Below the pieces are notes generated by a model that saw nothing but the letters and a program-made list of their open reading frames with translations, was not told the origin of the DNA and did no database searches. Shown here one piece after another: positions 33,452-41,915 of a DNA stretch of 64,000 bases (positions are counted from its first letter, which is position 1; every line of letters begins with the position of its first letter). The position numbers and the translations under genes are program-made. The DNA is from Flaviaesturariibacter aridisoli (lineage in GTDB: Bacteria > Bacteroidota > Bacteroidia > Chitinophagales > Chitinophagaceae): positions 64,001 to 128,000 of the forward strand of contig NZ_SKFH01000008.1 of NCBI RefSeq assembly GCF_004343705.1. Reading direction: 5' to 3'.

Positions 33452-34993
33452 ATGACCTTCCGATCCAGCCTCCAAAGCCTCCTGCTCTGTGCCCTGCTGC
33501 TGGGCGGCCCGCTGCTCCGCACGGAGGCGCAGACTGCTGCCTCCACTACACTCGAAGGCGCGCTCAGCGCCGTAGTGACCGTGGCCGTTTATGAAACCGA
33601 ATTCGGTAAGCGCTCCCTCGGCTTCCGAGGCGGCCCCGCCAACGCGGCCGACCAGGCCTACGCCAAGATGCTCGACCTGAGCGGCGCCTCCGGCTCCGGC
33701 TCGGGCTTTATCATCAACCAGGGTGGCCGTCCCCTCATCGTCACCAATGCACACGTGATCGAGCAGGCCGCCGATAAGGACGGCGCGCTCTACGTGTTCA
33801 CCATCAACCGCAACAAGTACAAGGCCCGCGTCATTGGCGGCGACTCTTTTTACGACCTGGCGATCCTCGAGTTCCTCGATACGCCCGGAGCGGAGATCAG
33901 CGCCCTCGACATCCGCACCGACGCCGCGCATATCGGCGAGCCCGTATATGCCATCGGCAACCCGCTGGGCGAGTATCCCTATTCGGTGTCGGAAGGCATT
34001 ATCAGCGCCCGCAACCGCGTGCGCGGCGGCCTTACCGGCAAGTTCGGTTTCCTGCAAACCACCGCCACCGTCATCTGGGGTAATAGTGGTGGCCCGCTGG
34101 TGGACGCACAGGGCCGCGTGGTGGGGATCAATTCGCAGATCGCTTTCGCGCAGCAGGGCAACCAGAGCATCTGGCAGCCGCAGATCAACTTCGCGCTCGA
34201 AATGCCCATCGCCAAGCGCCTCATCGACGAACTGCTGGAAAACCGCATCGTCAGCCGCTCCTACTTTGGCGTGGAGCTGACGCAGAAGCGCTCGGCCTAC
34301 AGCCCCAACAGCCGCGAATACGGCTACTACGGCCGCAGCTACCCGAGCGACCCGCTGCCCATTGTGGGCAAGGTGATCGAGGGATCGCCCGCCGCCGCAC
34401 TCAAACCCTATGCCGGGTACGCCGTGACCGCCATCGATGGCGAGGCCGTGCGCAATCTCGAAGAGGTGCTGGGCAAGCTGGAAGGAAGCAAGGCCGGGCA
34501 GGCAATGACCTTTACGCTAAAGAAGGACGGCAGGACCGAGCAGGTGTCTGTAACGCCCACGGCGCTGGACGGCACCAATGCCGCCCGGATCGGCGAGGCC
34601 TTCCTGCGTGCGGCGAGCGCGGCCTATTCCGCCGAAGGAAAGAACGTGGTGCTGCGTTTCGGCGCCGCCGGCAGCGAGACCAAAGGCATGAACGGCAGCC
34701 TGCAGAAAGGCAACGCCCTGGACTTTACCGCCGAACGTAACCCGGTGAGCCTCAGCGGCGACTGGCAGGCGCTCGGTATCGGCTACTTCCAGCAGCAGGG
34801 CCAGGAATCGATGTGGCGCGTGCAGGACCTTGCCGACGTAGGGACCGCCGCCCGCCTCACCGGCCTGCTCGGCATCGTGGATATTGCGCTGTTTCGCAAG
34901 GGCTCCAACCCCGACGTGAGCGACAACTACCGCATGAAGCGCATTAACCTTTCGGGCAACGACCACCAGCTGCAGCAGACACTCTGGTACTAA
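33452..34993 (+). CDS. Exported trypsin-like serine protease with PDZ domain (S1C, HtrA-like)
   Basis: The 513-residue protein has a signal peptide (ends RTEAQ). Residues about 35-245 are a trypsin fold with the triad His101 (TNAHVI), Asp135 (YDLAIL) and Ser212 (GNSGGP). A PDZ domain follows at about 270-365 (IEGSPAAALKPYAGY). The last 150 residues are unassigned. Unlike standard DegP, the N-terminal region and C-terminal tail are unusual. It starts 6 bp after the caspase gene, so the two proteases are co-expressed; one could activate the other in the periplasm. Confidence 0.9.
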   Translation: MTFRSSLQSLLLCALLLGGPLLRTEAQTAASTTLEGALSAVVTVAVYETEFGKRSLGFRGGPANAADQAYAKMLDLSGASGSGSGFIINQGGRPLIVTNAHVIEQAADKDGALYVFTINRNKYKARVIGGDSFYDLAILEFLDTPGAEISALDIRTDAAHIGEPVYAIGNPLGEYPYSVSEGIISARNRVRGGLTGKFGFLQTTATVIWGNSGGPLVDAQGRVVGINSQIAFAQQGNQSIWQPQINFALEMPIAKRLIDELLENRIVSRSYFGVELTQKRSAYSPNSREYGYYGRSYPSDPLPIVGKVIEGSPAAALKPYAGYAVTAIDGEAVRNLEEVLGKLEGSKAGQAMTFTLKKDGRTEQVSVTPTALDGTNAARIGEAFLRAASAAYSAEGKNVVLRFGAAGSETKGMNGSLQKGNALDFTAERNPVSLSGDWQALGIGYFQQQGQESMWRVQDLADVGTAARLTGLLGIVDIALFRKGSNPDVSDNYRMKRINLSGNDHQLQQTLWY

Positions 34994-34996
34994 GAA

Positions 34997-35024
34997 AAGT
35001 CGGAAGGCGGAAGTGGGAAGTCAG
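34997..35024. repeat. Heptamer array (AAGTCGG family)
   Basis: Four units AAGTCGG, AAGGCGG, AAGTGGG, AAGTCAG start 3 bp after the protease stop. Two related units (AAGTCGG, AAGTTGG) occur at 40686-40699. Confidence 0.8.
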
Positions 35025-35056
35025 AGGGGATTGATCCCTTTTCCCGAGTTTTGCGC

Positions 35057-35091
35057 ACGCCTGACGCTTCACGCTTCACGCCTCACGATTT
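35057..35091. repeat. Heptamer array (ACGCTTC family, complement of GGCGTGA family)
   Basis: Units ACGCCTG, ACGCTTC, ACGCTTC, ACGCCTC, ACGATTT end 5 bp before the CHASE2 start. It is the inverse of the perfect GGCGTGA array at 4601-4635. Confidence 0.85.
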
Positions 35092-35096
35092 CATTT

Positions 35097-36275
35097 ATGT
35101 TTCGATACCTGTTTAAAAGAGATACGTTTTTCGCTACCATCGCCGTGTTCGTGGTGATGGGGCTGCTGGCGCTGGTGCCGCTGAATACGCACGTGCTGGA
35201 CCCGTTCAAGATGGCCCTGCAGGACTTCGATTATAACGACCTCGCGTTTTCGAAGATGCGCACGGCGAAGCATGGGCCCGGCGACAACGACATCCTCGTG
35301 GTCAACATCGATACCGCGGGCCGGGCCACCCTTGCGGCCTACCTGCAGCAGTTGCAGACGCTGAAGCCCCGCGCCATCGGTCTCGACGTTATTTTCGACG
35401 AGGCGCGCGATCCGGCCACGGACGCCGCGCTGGCGCAGGTCCTGCGGCAGACGCCCGGACTTGTGAGCGCTTACAGCCTGGAAGAAGAAGGCCACCACAG
35501 CGTGGGCCGCGACTATTTTTACGAGACGGGTTCGGTTCATAAAGGCTTTGTCAATTTCGTGGGAGAAGACACGGGCGTGATCCGCTATTTTACGCCCCTC
35601 GTGAAAGACGGCGGTCATAACTATATTGCCTTTGCCGCCGCCCTGAGCCGCGTAGCCGACCCGGGGGCTTATCGCCGCCTCGCGGAACGCGGTCACGAAA
35701 CAGAGATCATTAACTATACGCGCCGGCAAGGCGAGTTCCTGGTGCTGGATGCAGCAGCCCTATTCGATCCCGCAAGCGCCTCGCTCTTTGCCGGCAAGAT
35801 CGTGCTGCTCGGCGACGTGAGCGATGATCCCAACAACTTCATCGACCGCCACTTTACGCCGATGAACCCGCGCATGGTGGGCAAAAGCTGGCCCGATATG
35901 AGCGGTGTGTTCGTGCACGCCAACATCCTGCGGATGATCCTCGACGGGGATTACATCAACCGGGTGCCATCCTGGGTCAACTGGCTCGTGGCCGTGCTGC
36001 TTTGCTGGCTGATGTCGGCGCTGTTCATCCGTTTTTACCTCGACAAGCACCTGTGGTTTCACCTGGCGGCCAAGACCGCCCAGCTGCTCTTCGCCATCCT
36101 GTTTGTGTACCTCGGCCTGCTTTTCTTCGCCCGCCTGCAGCTCAAGATCAACCTGAGCCTGACGCTGGTGGCGGTGATCCTCGTGGTGGATGTACTGTAT
36201 TTCTACGAGGCCCTGAGCGTATGGCTGCACCGGAAGTGGGGTTATAAAACGATCTTTTACCGCGAACACCATTAA
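35097..36275 (+). CDS. CHASE2-domain membrane protein without output domain
   Basis: The 392-residue protein has an N-terminal membrane segment (FFATIAVFVVMGLLALVPL), then a CHASE2 sensor domain of about 250 residues outside the membrane (ILVVNIDTAGRATL, RAIGLDVIFDEARDP, KIVLLGDVSDD, FVHANILRMILDGDYI). Three C-terminal membrane segments end in a short basic tail. CHASE2 proteins normally carry a kinase, cyclase or caspase output after the last helix; here there is none. In other bacteria CHASE2 is often coupled with caspase/CHAT domains. In this operon the output may be split off as the two exported proteases upstream. The start at 35097 follows the heptamer array directly. Confidence 0.88.
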   Translation: MFRYLFKRDTFFATIAVFVVMGLLALVPLNTHVLDPFKMALQDFDYNDLAFSKMRTAKHGPGDNDILVVNIDTAGRATLAAYLQQLQTLKPRAIGLDVIFDEARDPATDAALAQVLRQTPGLVSAYSLEEEGHHSVGRDYFYETGSVHKGFVNFVGEDTGVIRYFTPLVKDGGHNYIAFAAALSRVADPGAYRRLAERGHETEIINYTRRQGEFLVLDAAALFDPASASLFAGKIVLLGDVSDDPNNFIDRHFTPMNPRMVGKSWPDMSGVFVHANILRMILDGDYINRVPSWVNWLVAVLLCWLMSALFIRFYLDKHLWFHLAAKTAQLLFAILFVYLGLLFFARLQLKINLSLTLVAVILVVDVLYFYEALSVWLHRKWGYKTIFYREHH

Positions 36276-36277
36276 CC

Positions 36278-37156
36278 ATGAAAAAGCTGCTGCTGTCTCT
36301 GCTGCTCCTGTTGTCGCTGGCCGCGTTTGCGGCGCCGACCGACTACAAGGTGTATTACGTCAGGGGCGTGGTGAAGAAGGGCGTGCAGGTGCTCCGCCGC
36401 GGCGACTCACTTTCCGTGCAGGACGCGGTGCAGCTGTCGGCGGGTGCCGAGCTGTACCTGCTGTGCCGCGACTATAACCTTGTTCAGCTCAAAAAAGCAG
36501 GTGCCTACAAGCTCCGCGACGTAGCCACCTGCCCGGCGAAGAATACATCGCTGACGGCCTCGTACTTCCGCTATGTGTGGGACGAGCTGCGCAGCCACCA
36601 CGGCGACCCCGAAAAGAACCCGCGGCACTACATGCGCAATAAGGGCGCCGTTACGCGCGCTGGTTGCAACGATCCAAAGTTCCGCTCGGCGCTGTTTGTG
36701 GACACGATCATTTCTTCCGGGGGCAACCTGCCCCTGTACTGGAAAGCTGCGGCGGATACGTCCTGGCTCACGGTGTATGCCGCCCCCAACGGAGGCGCGC
36801 CGCTGCATACGACTGTTTTGCCGAAGGGTGCGCCCCTCGGCCTCATCGACCTGCAGGTGGCTGCTCCGGAGAGCAATGAGCTCTATTGGTTCGTGGGATC
36901 CGCCGATGGCGGCGACTGTGCCCGCAAATACCTGCTCCTGCTGCCCGCGCCTGAGTACCAGCTGCGTGTGCAGGACCTGCTGCAGCAGGTGGTGCCGACC
37001 ACGCCTTTCGAGACGGCGCTGATGAAAGGATTCCTGCTGGAGGAAGCCCATTACCTGCAGGAGGCCCTGCTGTACTACGCCGAGGCCTTCCGCCTTCAAC
37101 CCAATAACCCGCGGGCGAAAACCGCTTTAATGCATTATTATGAACTCCCTGAGTAA
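36278..37156 (+). CDS. Exported protein with FecR-like N-terminal region
   Basis: The 292-residue protein has a signal peptide (MKKLLLSLLLLLSLAAFA). After it, VYYVRGVVKKGVQVLRRGDSL and DYNLVQLKKAGAYKLRD resemble the beta-sandwich start of FecR-type domains, tentatively. The middle has four Cys. The C-terminus (EEAHYLQEALLYYAEAFRLQPNNPRAK) looks like one TPR. The gene starts 2 bp after the CHASE2 stop and overlaps the next by 17 bp, so it belongs to the protease-CHASE2 operon. Its role is unknown; a scaffold for the CHASE2 sensor is plausible. Confidence 0.72.
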   Translation: MKKLLLSLLLLLSLAAFAAPTDYKVYYVRGVVKKGVQVLRRGDSLSVQDAVQLSAGAELYLLCRDYNLVQLKKAGAYKLRDVATCPAKNTSLTASYFRYVWDELRSHHGDPEKNPRHYMRNKGAVTRAGCNDPKFRSALFVDTIISSGGNLPLYWKAAADTSWLTVYAAPNGGAPLHTTVLPKGAPLGLIDLQVAAPESNELYWFVGSADGGDCARKYLLLLPAPEYQLRVQDLLQQVVPTTPFETALMKGFLLEEAHYLQEALLYYAEAFRLQPNNPRAKTALMHYYELPE

Positions 37157-38078
37157 AGTAAGCGCGCTGCTGCTGGCAGCCGCCACCTGCGCCGGCTGTG
37201 CCGGCTATCGCGCCGGCGAAGCAAACAAGAATGAGCAGGTGGCCGTTAAGATCACCGAGAAGCCCGATGTAATCAACTATGCCGTGTTGCAACGCCAGGA
37301 CGTGCCGTCGCTGGCCGCCCGTGGCGGCAGTCGCGGGGTTGTGTCGGGACTTGCCGGTGGTGCCATCTCGCTGGCCACCACGGCCATCAAGCAGATGATC
37401 GCCAAGGACAAGGCGAAATACAACGCTGAGTACAGCCAGGCACTCACCGACTTGTATTTCTACGACCAGCTTTCTACGCAAGGTCCATTTGATCCCATCG
37501 GCATGCAGTTCAACGGCTTCCGGATGGTGCGCACGTTTCAGAACGGCGACCGTCTCGACACGGCATTGGTGGCCGATTTCGAGCTCGATACCCGCAATCC
37601 GTACGAAATCATCAACAACTCCATCTTTCGTCTCAAGTTGCGCTCATTGAAACTCAATTACGCCAAGGCCAAAGTGGCCAACAATGGCAAGCGCACGCTC
37701 AACATGGATTTCGAGATCACCTTCAACAGCTCGTATGTAAACGGCGACGGCGTGCTGTTCAAGAACATGGAGCTGGGTCGCTTTTACTTTTTCCTGCGCG
37801 ATGCACCGCTGGATCCTTCGGCGCCCAACTATGCTGAATACTACAACGGCCTGCAGGGCAAGCCGCTTGAAGGAAAGAGCTTTATCGTGCCGCGCTCGTA
37901 CGGCTACCACGTCGTGGGCAGCAATGCCACCGAGCCTTCGTTCAGCCAGGGCGCCTACGATATTCACATCAATGTGAAAGAAAGCTCGAAGAATTCCTTC
38001 GTCAATACAATGATCATCGACAACTCGGGCAACGTGATCGACCTGGTAGGAGATAAGGTGAAGGCGAAGATCAATTAG
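37140..38078 (+). CDS. Hypothetical lipoprotein, last gene of caspase-CHASE2 operon
   Basis: The 312-residue protein has a lipoprotein signal with Cys17 or Cys20 (LAAATCAGCAG) as candidate lipidation site. A short glycine-rich stretch (RGVVSGLAGGAISLATTA, about residues 60-80) could be a membrane-inserting helix. The rest is beta-rich and begins around AEYSQALTDLYFYDQL. No family is recognised. It overlaps the FecR-like gene by 17 bp and is followed by a strong terminator shared with the convergent TPR-caspase gene. A surface or periplasmic anchor for the system is a guess. Confidence 0.7.
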   Translation: MNSLSKVSALLLAAATCAGCAGYRAGEANKNEQVAVKITEKPDVINYAVLQRQDVPSLAARGGSRGVVSGLAGGAISLATTAIKQMIAKDKAKYNAEYSQALTDLYFYDQLSTQGPFDPIGMQFNGFRMVRTFQNGDRLDTALVADFELDTRNPYEIINNSIFRLKLRSLKLNYAKAKVANNGKRTLNMDFEITFNSSYVNGDGVLFKNMELGRFYFFLRDAPLDPSAPNYAEYYNGLQGKPLEGKSFIVPRSYGYHVVGSNATEPSFSQGAYDIHINVKESSKNSFVNTMIIDNSGNVIDLVGDKVKAKIN

Positions 38079-38094
38079 GAATACACTTCCGGAA

Positions 38095-38129
38095 AATTAA
38101 AAGGCCCGCCATCGGCGGGCTTTTTAATT
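38095..38129. terminator. Bidirectional terminator between operon and convergent caspase gene
   Basis: A 16-bp stem with one wobble pair (38095-38110 with 38114-38129; GGCCCGCC/GGCGGGCT) and a 3-nt loop, flanked by A and T runs on both sides. Confidence 0.92.
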
Positions 38130-38147
38130 ATATGTGCGGGCGGCCTA

Positions 38148-40607
38148 TCACCGCTTTGTTTTTCGCTCCGGGAAATATTTCTTCACGAGGGCTTTGTATT
38201 CCGGTGTCTCGCGGAGCGGCGCGAGGTCGCCGTCGCACTGCAGCATCTCGTACTGCCCGAAACCGAGCGCCAGCGCTTTCTGCAGGCTGGCGAGCGCCGT
38301 GCTGTTTTCTTTTTGCTGAGCCTTCCAGCAAGCGTGGTGGTACCAGCTCCAGGGCTCGTGCAGCTTGTAGTCGAGCATGTGTTTGTACAGCGTGTCGAGG
38401 GCGCCGGGGTTATAGCTGCGGGCCGAATCGCGCAGCACGCAGTAGAATACCGATACGAGGTCCATATACTGCAGCTCCAGCTGCAGCGGCTTTTTCTGGA
38501 AGGTCTTGAAGAGACTGCTGTCGGTCACAACCCAACGCTTGTTGAAGTACAGGTCGAAGTGCGAAAAGAAAGCCTCTTTGTGCGAGGGCACTTTTTCGTA
38601 CGAAGCGAAGAAGCCGTTGATCGCCGCTTCAAATTTTCCTTCGTGCGCGTCGATGCTGGCGAGGTTGAACATCGGGAAGGCCGAGGCGTAGGAGCTGTCG
38701 GAGGCAATGGAGATTTGGAAATAGCGACGCGCCGAATCATTGCGGCCACCCATGAAGAAGGCATGCCCGATGTTGTTGTAACATATGCCGCAGCCGGGTG
38801 TGCCTTCAGCGGCTTTCTTGTAGAAATACACGGCGCTGTCGGTCATCGCCTCAAGCGAATAGTAGATGCCGAGCGTAAAATGCTTGTCGGTGCTGTCTGT
38901 GCGGGCCAGCTCCCAGGCTGTTTTCCGCGCTTCCTTTTTGCGGCCGGAATAATAATCGCATTCGAAGAGCAGCGACTTCAGAAAGGTGTACGACGGGTAT
39001 TCCTCGAGCAGCTTGTGCAGCAGTGGCGCCGCCTTTTCGTAGGCTTTCAGCTTCATATAGATCTGCACGGAGGTATACTTCGCGTAGAAGTCGGAGGGGC
39101 GCAGGCTGACGTAGCGGGCAAAGCTGCGCGTCGCTTTGTCGTATTCATCGAGCAGGTAGTAGTTCGTGCCCAGCGCCGAGTACGTGTAGGCGGCATTCGA
39201 CTCCAGCGCCGCCGATGCTTCCAGCAGGCGGACGGCTTCCTCCACCACCGGCTTTTGCCCGATGTTGTAGTCTTCTTCGCTAAGGGCCCAGGTGAGCGTC
39301 ATGGCATCGAGGTACAACTTGCGGGCTTTCAGGTTGGCAAAGAGGTAGTGGTCGGTGCCGAGCAGCCCGAGACAGCTGTCGAGCTCCATCGCGGCATAGT
39401 AGCATTCGTCTTTGGTAGAGTAGCTCGTTTCTCCCCGCAGTTGCGGCGCCACGATGTCGTTGAAGCGGATGTTGAGGGCCGCGGCCAGGGACCGGCGCAT
39501 GTCGGCGGTGAGTTCGTTTTGCGGTTCCATCCGTTCAAAGGCGCGGTAGTCGCGGAGGGCGTTGCTGTCGAGCGGCCATACGAGCGCACGGGCGGCCAGC
39601 CTGCGCTGGAAGGCGTCGTAAATGCGCCGCGCCGCGGGTTTAAGCGAATCGGGACTAGGACCGCCGGCGGCGCGTCCGTTGTTCATCGCCAGCATCGGGT
39701 AGTTCTGCTCCTTCAGCTTGCGCAGCGTAGCCACGGTGGCGGGGTTCACCTTGAAAAACGAACGTTCCAGGTCGCCGGTGACGACGGGGATCTGCCGGCG
39801 CTCGCTGTATTTGGCCACATTGGTCTTCAGGTACGATTCGAGCTCATACATGCTCACCTCGCCATTGCCGTCATCGTCGGCCAATCCTTTTACGGCTTCC
39901 TCGAAGCACCAGGAAAAGAGGCCGCGGCCGCCGCCCCAGGCGGTGTCTTCTACCGATAGCTGGTTGGGCTGGCAGGAGAGGATCTTGTATTCTTTGCCCC
40001 AACTGGCCAGCAGCGCCGCGCCGGTTTGCCGCGTTCCTTTGATACCACCCGACAGGTTGCCGGAATGGCAGGCGTCGATGATGAACATGACGTCCGCGCC
40101 CTTGGTTTCGGCCAGTTGCGACAGGTAGCGCTTCAGGTCGAGGATCTGGAGCACATCGTCGTTCATGCCAAAGTAATTGCCGTTGGGTGAGTTCACCAGT
40201 AGCAGCAGGCCGTTTTCCATCTGGGTATAGTCTTCCATGTCGCCGTGGCCGGCGAAGAAGAAGTAGAGGCGGTCGCCCTCCTTCACTTTGCGGATGGCGG
40301 AGGTGATGGCATCACCTACATTGGAGCGTGTGGCCCGCTCGTTGAGCAGGAGCTCGATGTTTTCTTTCGGGATGGAGCCGCCGGCTTCGCTGCGCAGGAA
40401 CTCTTCAAAAGCTTGCGCATCGCGGTGGGCGTAGCGCAGCTTTGTTACCTGCTTGTAGGCGCTGATGCCGATAATGATGGCGTAAGTCTGGCCCCTGAAG
40501 GTCGAAGCGCCGGATGGTACGGCCACGCCTCGTTGCCCGGGCTGTGCGGAAGCCGGCAGCAGGCCGCAGAGAACGGCAAGCAGCAGGAAGGTCCGGTAAT
40601 GGAACAT
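38148..40607 (-). CDS. Exported caspase-family protease with TPR repeats
   Basis: The 819-residue protein has a signal peptide (ends LPASAQ). Residues about 40-300 form a full caspase domain with the dyad His121 (FFFAGHGD) and Cys180 (IIDACHSG). From about residue 400 to the end it is made of TPR helices (for example CYNNIGHAFFMGGRNDSARRYF). The TPRs should bind partner proteins. It converges on the caspase-CHASE2 operon and shares its terminator; it is the third caspase gene within 17 kb. It would be periplasmic or secreted. Confidence 0.9.
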   Translation of the reverse strand: MFHYRTFLLLAVLCGLLPASAQPGQRGVAVPSGASTFRGQTYAIIIGISAYKQVTKLRYAHRDAQAFEEFLRSEAGGSIPKENIELLLNERATRSNVGDAITSAIRKVKEGDRLYFFFAGHGDMEDYTQMENGLLLLVNSPNGNYFGMNDDVLQILDLKRYLSQLAETKGADVMFIIDACHSGNLSGGIKGTRQTGAALLASWGKEYKILSCQPNQLSVEDTAWGGGRGLFSWCFEEAVKGLADDDGNGEVSMYELESYLKTNVAKYSERRQIPVVTGDLERSFFKVNPATVATLRKLKEQNYPMLAMNNGRAAGGPSPDSLKPAARRIYDAFQRRLAARALVWPLDSNALRDYRAFERMEPQNELTADMRRSLAAALNIRFNDIVAPQLRGETSYSTKDECYYAAMELDSCLGLLGTDHYLFANLKARKLYLDAMTLTWALSEEDYNIGQKPVVEEAVRLLEASAALESNAAYTYSALGTNYYLLDEYDKATRSFARYVSLRPSDFYAKYTSVQIYMKLKAYEKAAPLLHKLLEEYPSYTFLKSLLFECDYYSGRKKEARKTAWELARTDSTDKHFTLGIYYSLEAMTDSAVYFYKKAAEGTPGCGICYNNIGHAFFMGGRNDSARRYFQISIASDSSYASAFPMFNLASIDAHEGKFEAAINGFFASYEKVPSHKEAFFSHFDLYFNKRWVVTDSSLFKTFQKKPLQLELQYMDLVSVFYCVLRDSARSYNPGALDTLYKHMLDYKLHEPWSWYHHACWKAQQKENSTALASLQKALALGFGQYEMLQCDGDLAPLRETPEYKALVKKYFPERKTKR

Positions 40608-40685
40608 GCTCCTGAATTTCCTTCAAGGTAGCTAAAGCGACGCAGGATCGGGATACCGGGAACCGGGTATTTTGGACAAGTAAAA

Positions 40686-40699
40686 AAGTCGGAAGTTGG
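40686..40699. repeat. Short AAGTCGG-family pair
   Basis: AAGTCGG and AAGTTGG in the 123-bp gap between the TPR-caspase and LacI genes; same family as 34997-35024. Too short to be more than a remnant. Confidence 0.4.
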
Positions 40700-40730
40700 C
40701 GGCGAGAAGGGCTGCCGGTGACCGCAAGGT

Positions 40731-41756
40731 TTATACCTTCTTCGACGAATCGCGGAACACCAGCTCGGTCTCCATCACCTTGTTCTGGAACTCGGTTATG
40801 GGGCGGCGGCTTTCGATCATCTGGATGAGGAATTCGGTGGCGGTCTGGCCGATCTCGAAGGCAGGTTGCTGGATGACGGTGAGCGACGGCGAGAAAAGGT
40901 CGCCCACGGCGGTGTTGGTGAATCCGATGAAGCCCGGTTCTTTCTTGAGCTTCATGCGCTTCAGCAAGCCGAAGCAGGTCATGGTAAGGCGGTCGCCGGC
41001 GCCGAAGAATGCGTCGGGCTTTTGCTTGGCCTTCATCAGCGACTGGATGGCTTCTTCCACTTCGGGTACTTTCATGCCGCCGTGGGGGCAGTAGCGGATC
41101 AGCTCTTCGCGGAAGGGCACGTCGTGTTTGGCGAGCGCGTCCTTATACCCTTCAAGGCGCTCTTTGGTAATGGAGAGGTGCGGCGACGACGTGATGTGGG
41201 CGATGCGCTTGAAGCCCTGGTAAATCAGGTGCTCCGTGGCGTGGTAGGATCCCCAATAGTTGTTGGCCGTAACGGTATGCGTTTCGATCTCGTGGCTCAC
41301 GCGGTCGAAGAACACGATGGGCATGCCCTTTTCGTGCAGCTCCTTGAGGTGGGCGATGTCTTCCGATTCGCTCGACAGCGAGATGAGCAGTCCGTCGACG
41401 CCGCGGGCGGCCATGTGCTCCACGTTGACCTTCTCGCGCTCTGCCGACTCGTGGCTTTGCGTGATGATGACGTGGTAGCCGCGGTTGTAGGCGATCGACT
41501 CGATGCCGTTGATGGCTTGTGAAAAGAAGTTGTTGGCGATTTCGCTCACCACCACGCCGATGGCGCGCGTGCGGCGCTCCTTGAGCGAAAGGGCGATGGG
41601 GTTGGGCCGGTAGTTGATCTTTTCGGCGTACTCGAGCACCTGCTTTTTGGTTTCCGAGCTGATCTCGTAGGAGCCGCGCAGGGCCCGCGACACCGTCGAA
41701 GTGGACAGGTTAAGAGCTTTGGCGATGTCTTTGATCGTGGCGCTTTCGAATTTCAT
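40731..41756 (-). CDS. LacI-family transcriptional regulator
   Basis: The protein has 341 residues, the standard LacI length. The N-terminal helix-turn-helix is TIKDIAKALNLSTSTVSRAL, with hinge NPIALSL, then a periplasmic-binding-like sugar domain. It is divergent from kduD across 159 bp, so it most likely controls uronate catabolism in response to a pathway intermediate. A palindrome TTGCGCAA with the central CG usual for this family lies in that gap. Its ligand cannot be read from sequence. Confidence 0.93.
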   Translation of the reverse strand: MKFESATIKDIAKALNLSTSTVSRALRGSYEISSETKKQVLEYAEKINYRPNPIALSLKERRTRAIGVVVSEIANNFFSQAINGIESIAYNRGYHVIITQSHESAEREKVNVEHMAARGVDGLLISLSSESEDIAHLKELHEKGMPIVFFDRVSHEIETHTVTANNYWGSYHATEHLIYQGFKRIAHITSSPHLSITKERLEGYKDALAKHDVPFREELIRYCPHGGMKVPEVEEAIQSLMKAKQKPDAFFGAGDRLTMTCFGLLKRMKLKKEPGFIGFTNTAVGDLFSPSLTVIQQPAFEIGQTATEFLIQMIESRRPITEFQNKVMETELVFRDSSKKV

Positions 41757-41837
41757 GGTACCGGGGGTAGGTTTCGCTTTCGACGTTTGGCCTTTAAATG
41801 TACGACTTTTGAAACGCGTGCTTCCGCGCAGGCCGGA

Positions 41838-41853
41838 ATCGATTGCGCAAAAA
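41838..41853. promoter_or_regulatory. Candidate LacI-type operator
   Basis: TTGCGCAA (41843-41850) is an 8-bp palindrome with a central CG, in the gap between the LacI gene and kduD. The string CGATTGCG (41840-41847) also occurs upstream of a giant adhesin at 57366-57373. Confidence 0.4.
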
Positions 41854-41915
41854 AATCAGTGCCGCCTTCCCAGCCACCGACGACAAGCGGCTAATTTGGC
41901 GGCCAAACATCCCGC

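Noticed and set aside
32153-34057. A 634-codon minus-strand frame
   Set aside because: It lies opposite the caspase and serine protease genes, whose catalytic motifs are intact; no family feature in the antisense product.
38148-40607. Counting the TPR-caspase gene as part of the 31160-38078 operon
   Set aside because: It is on the opposite strand and separated by a strong bidirectional terminator; only a functional link is possible.
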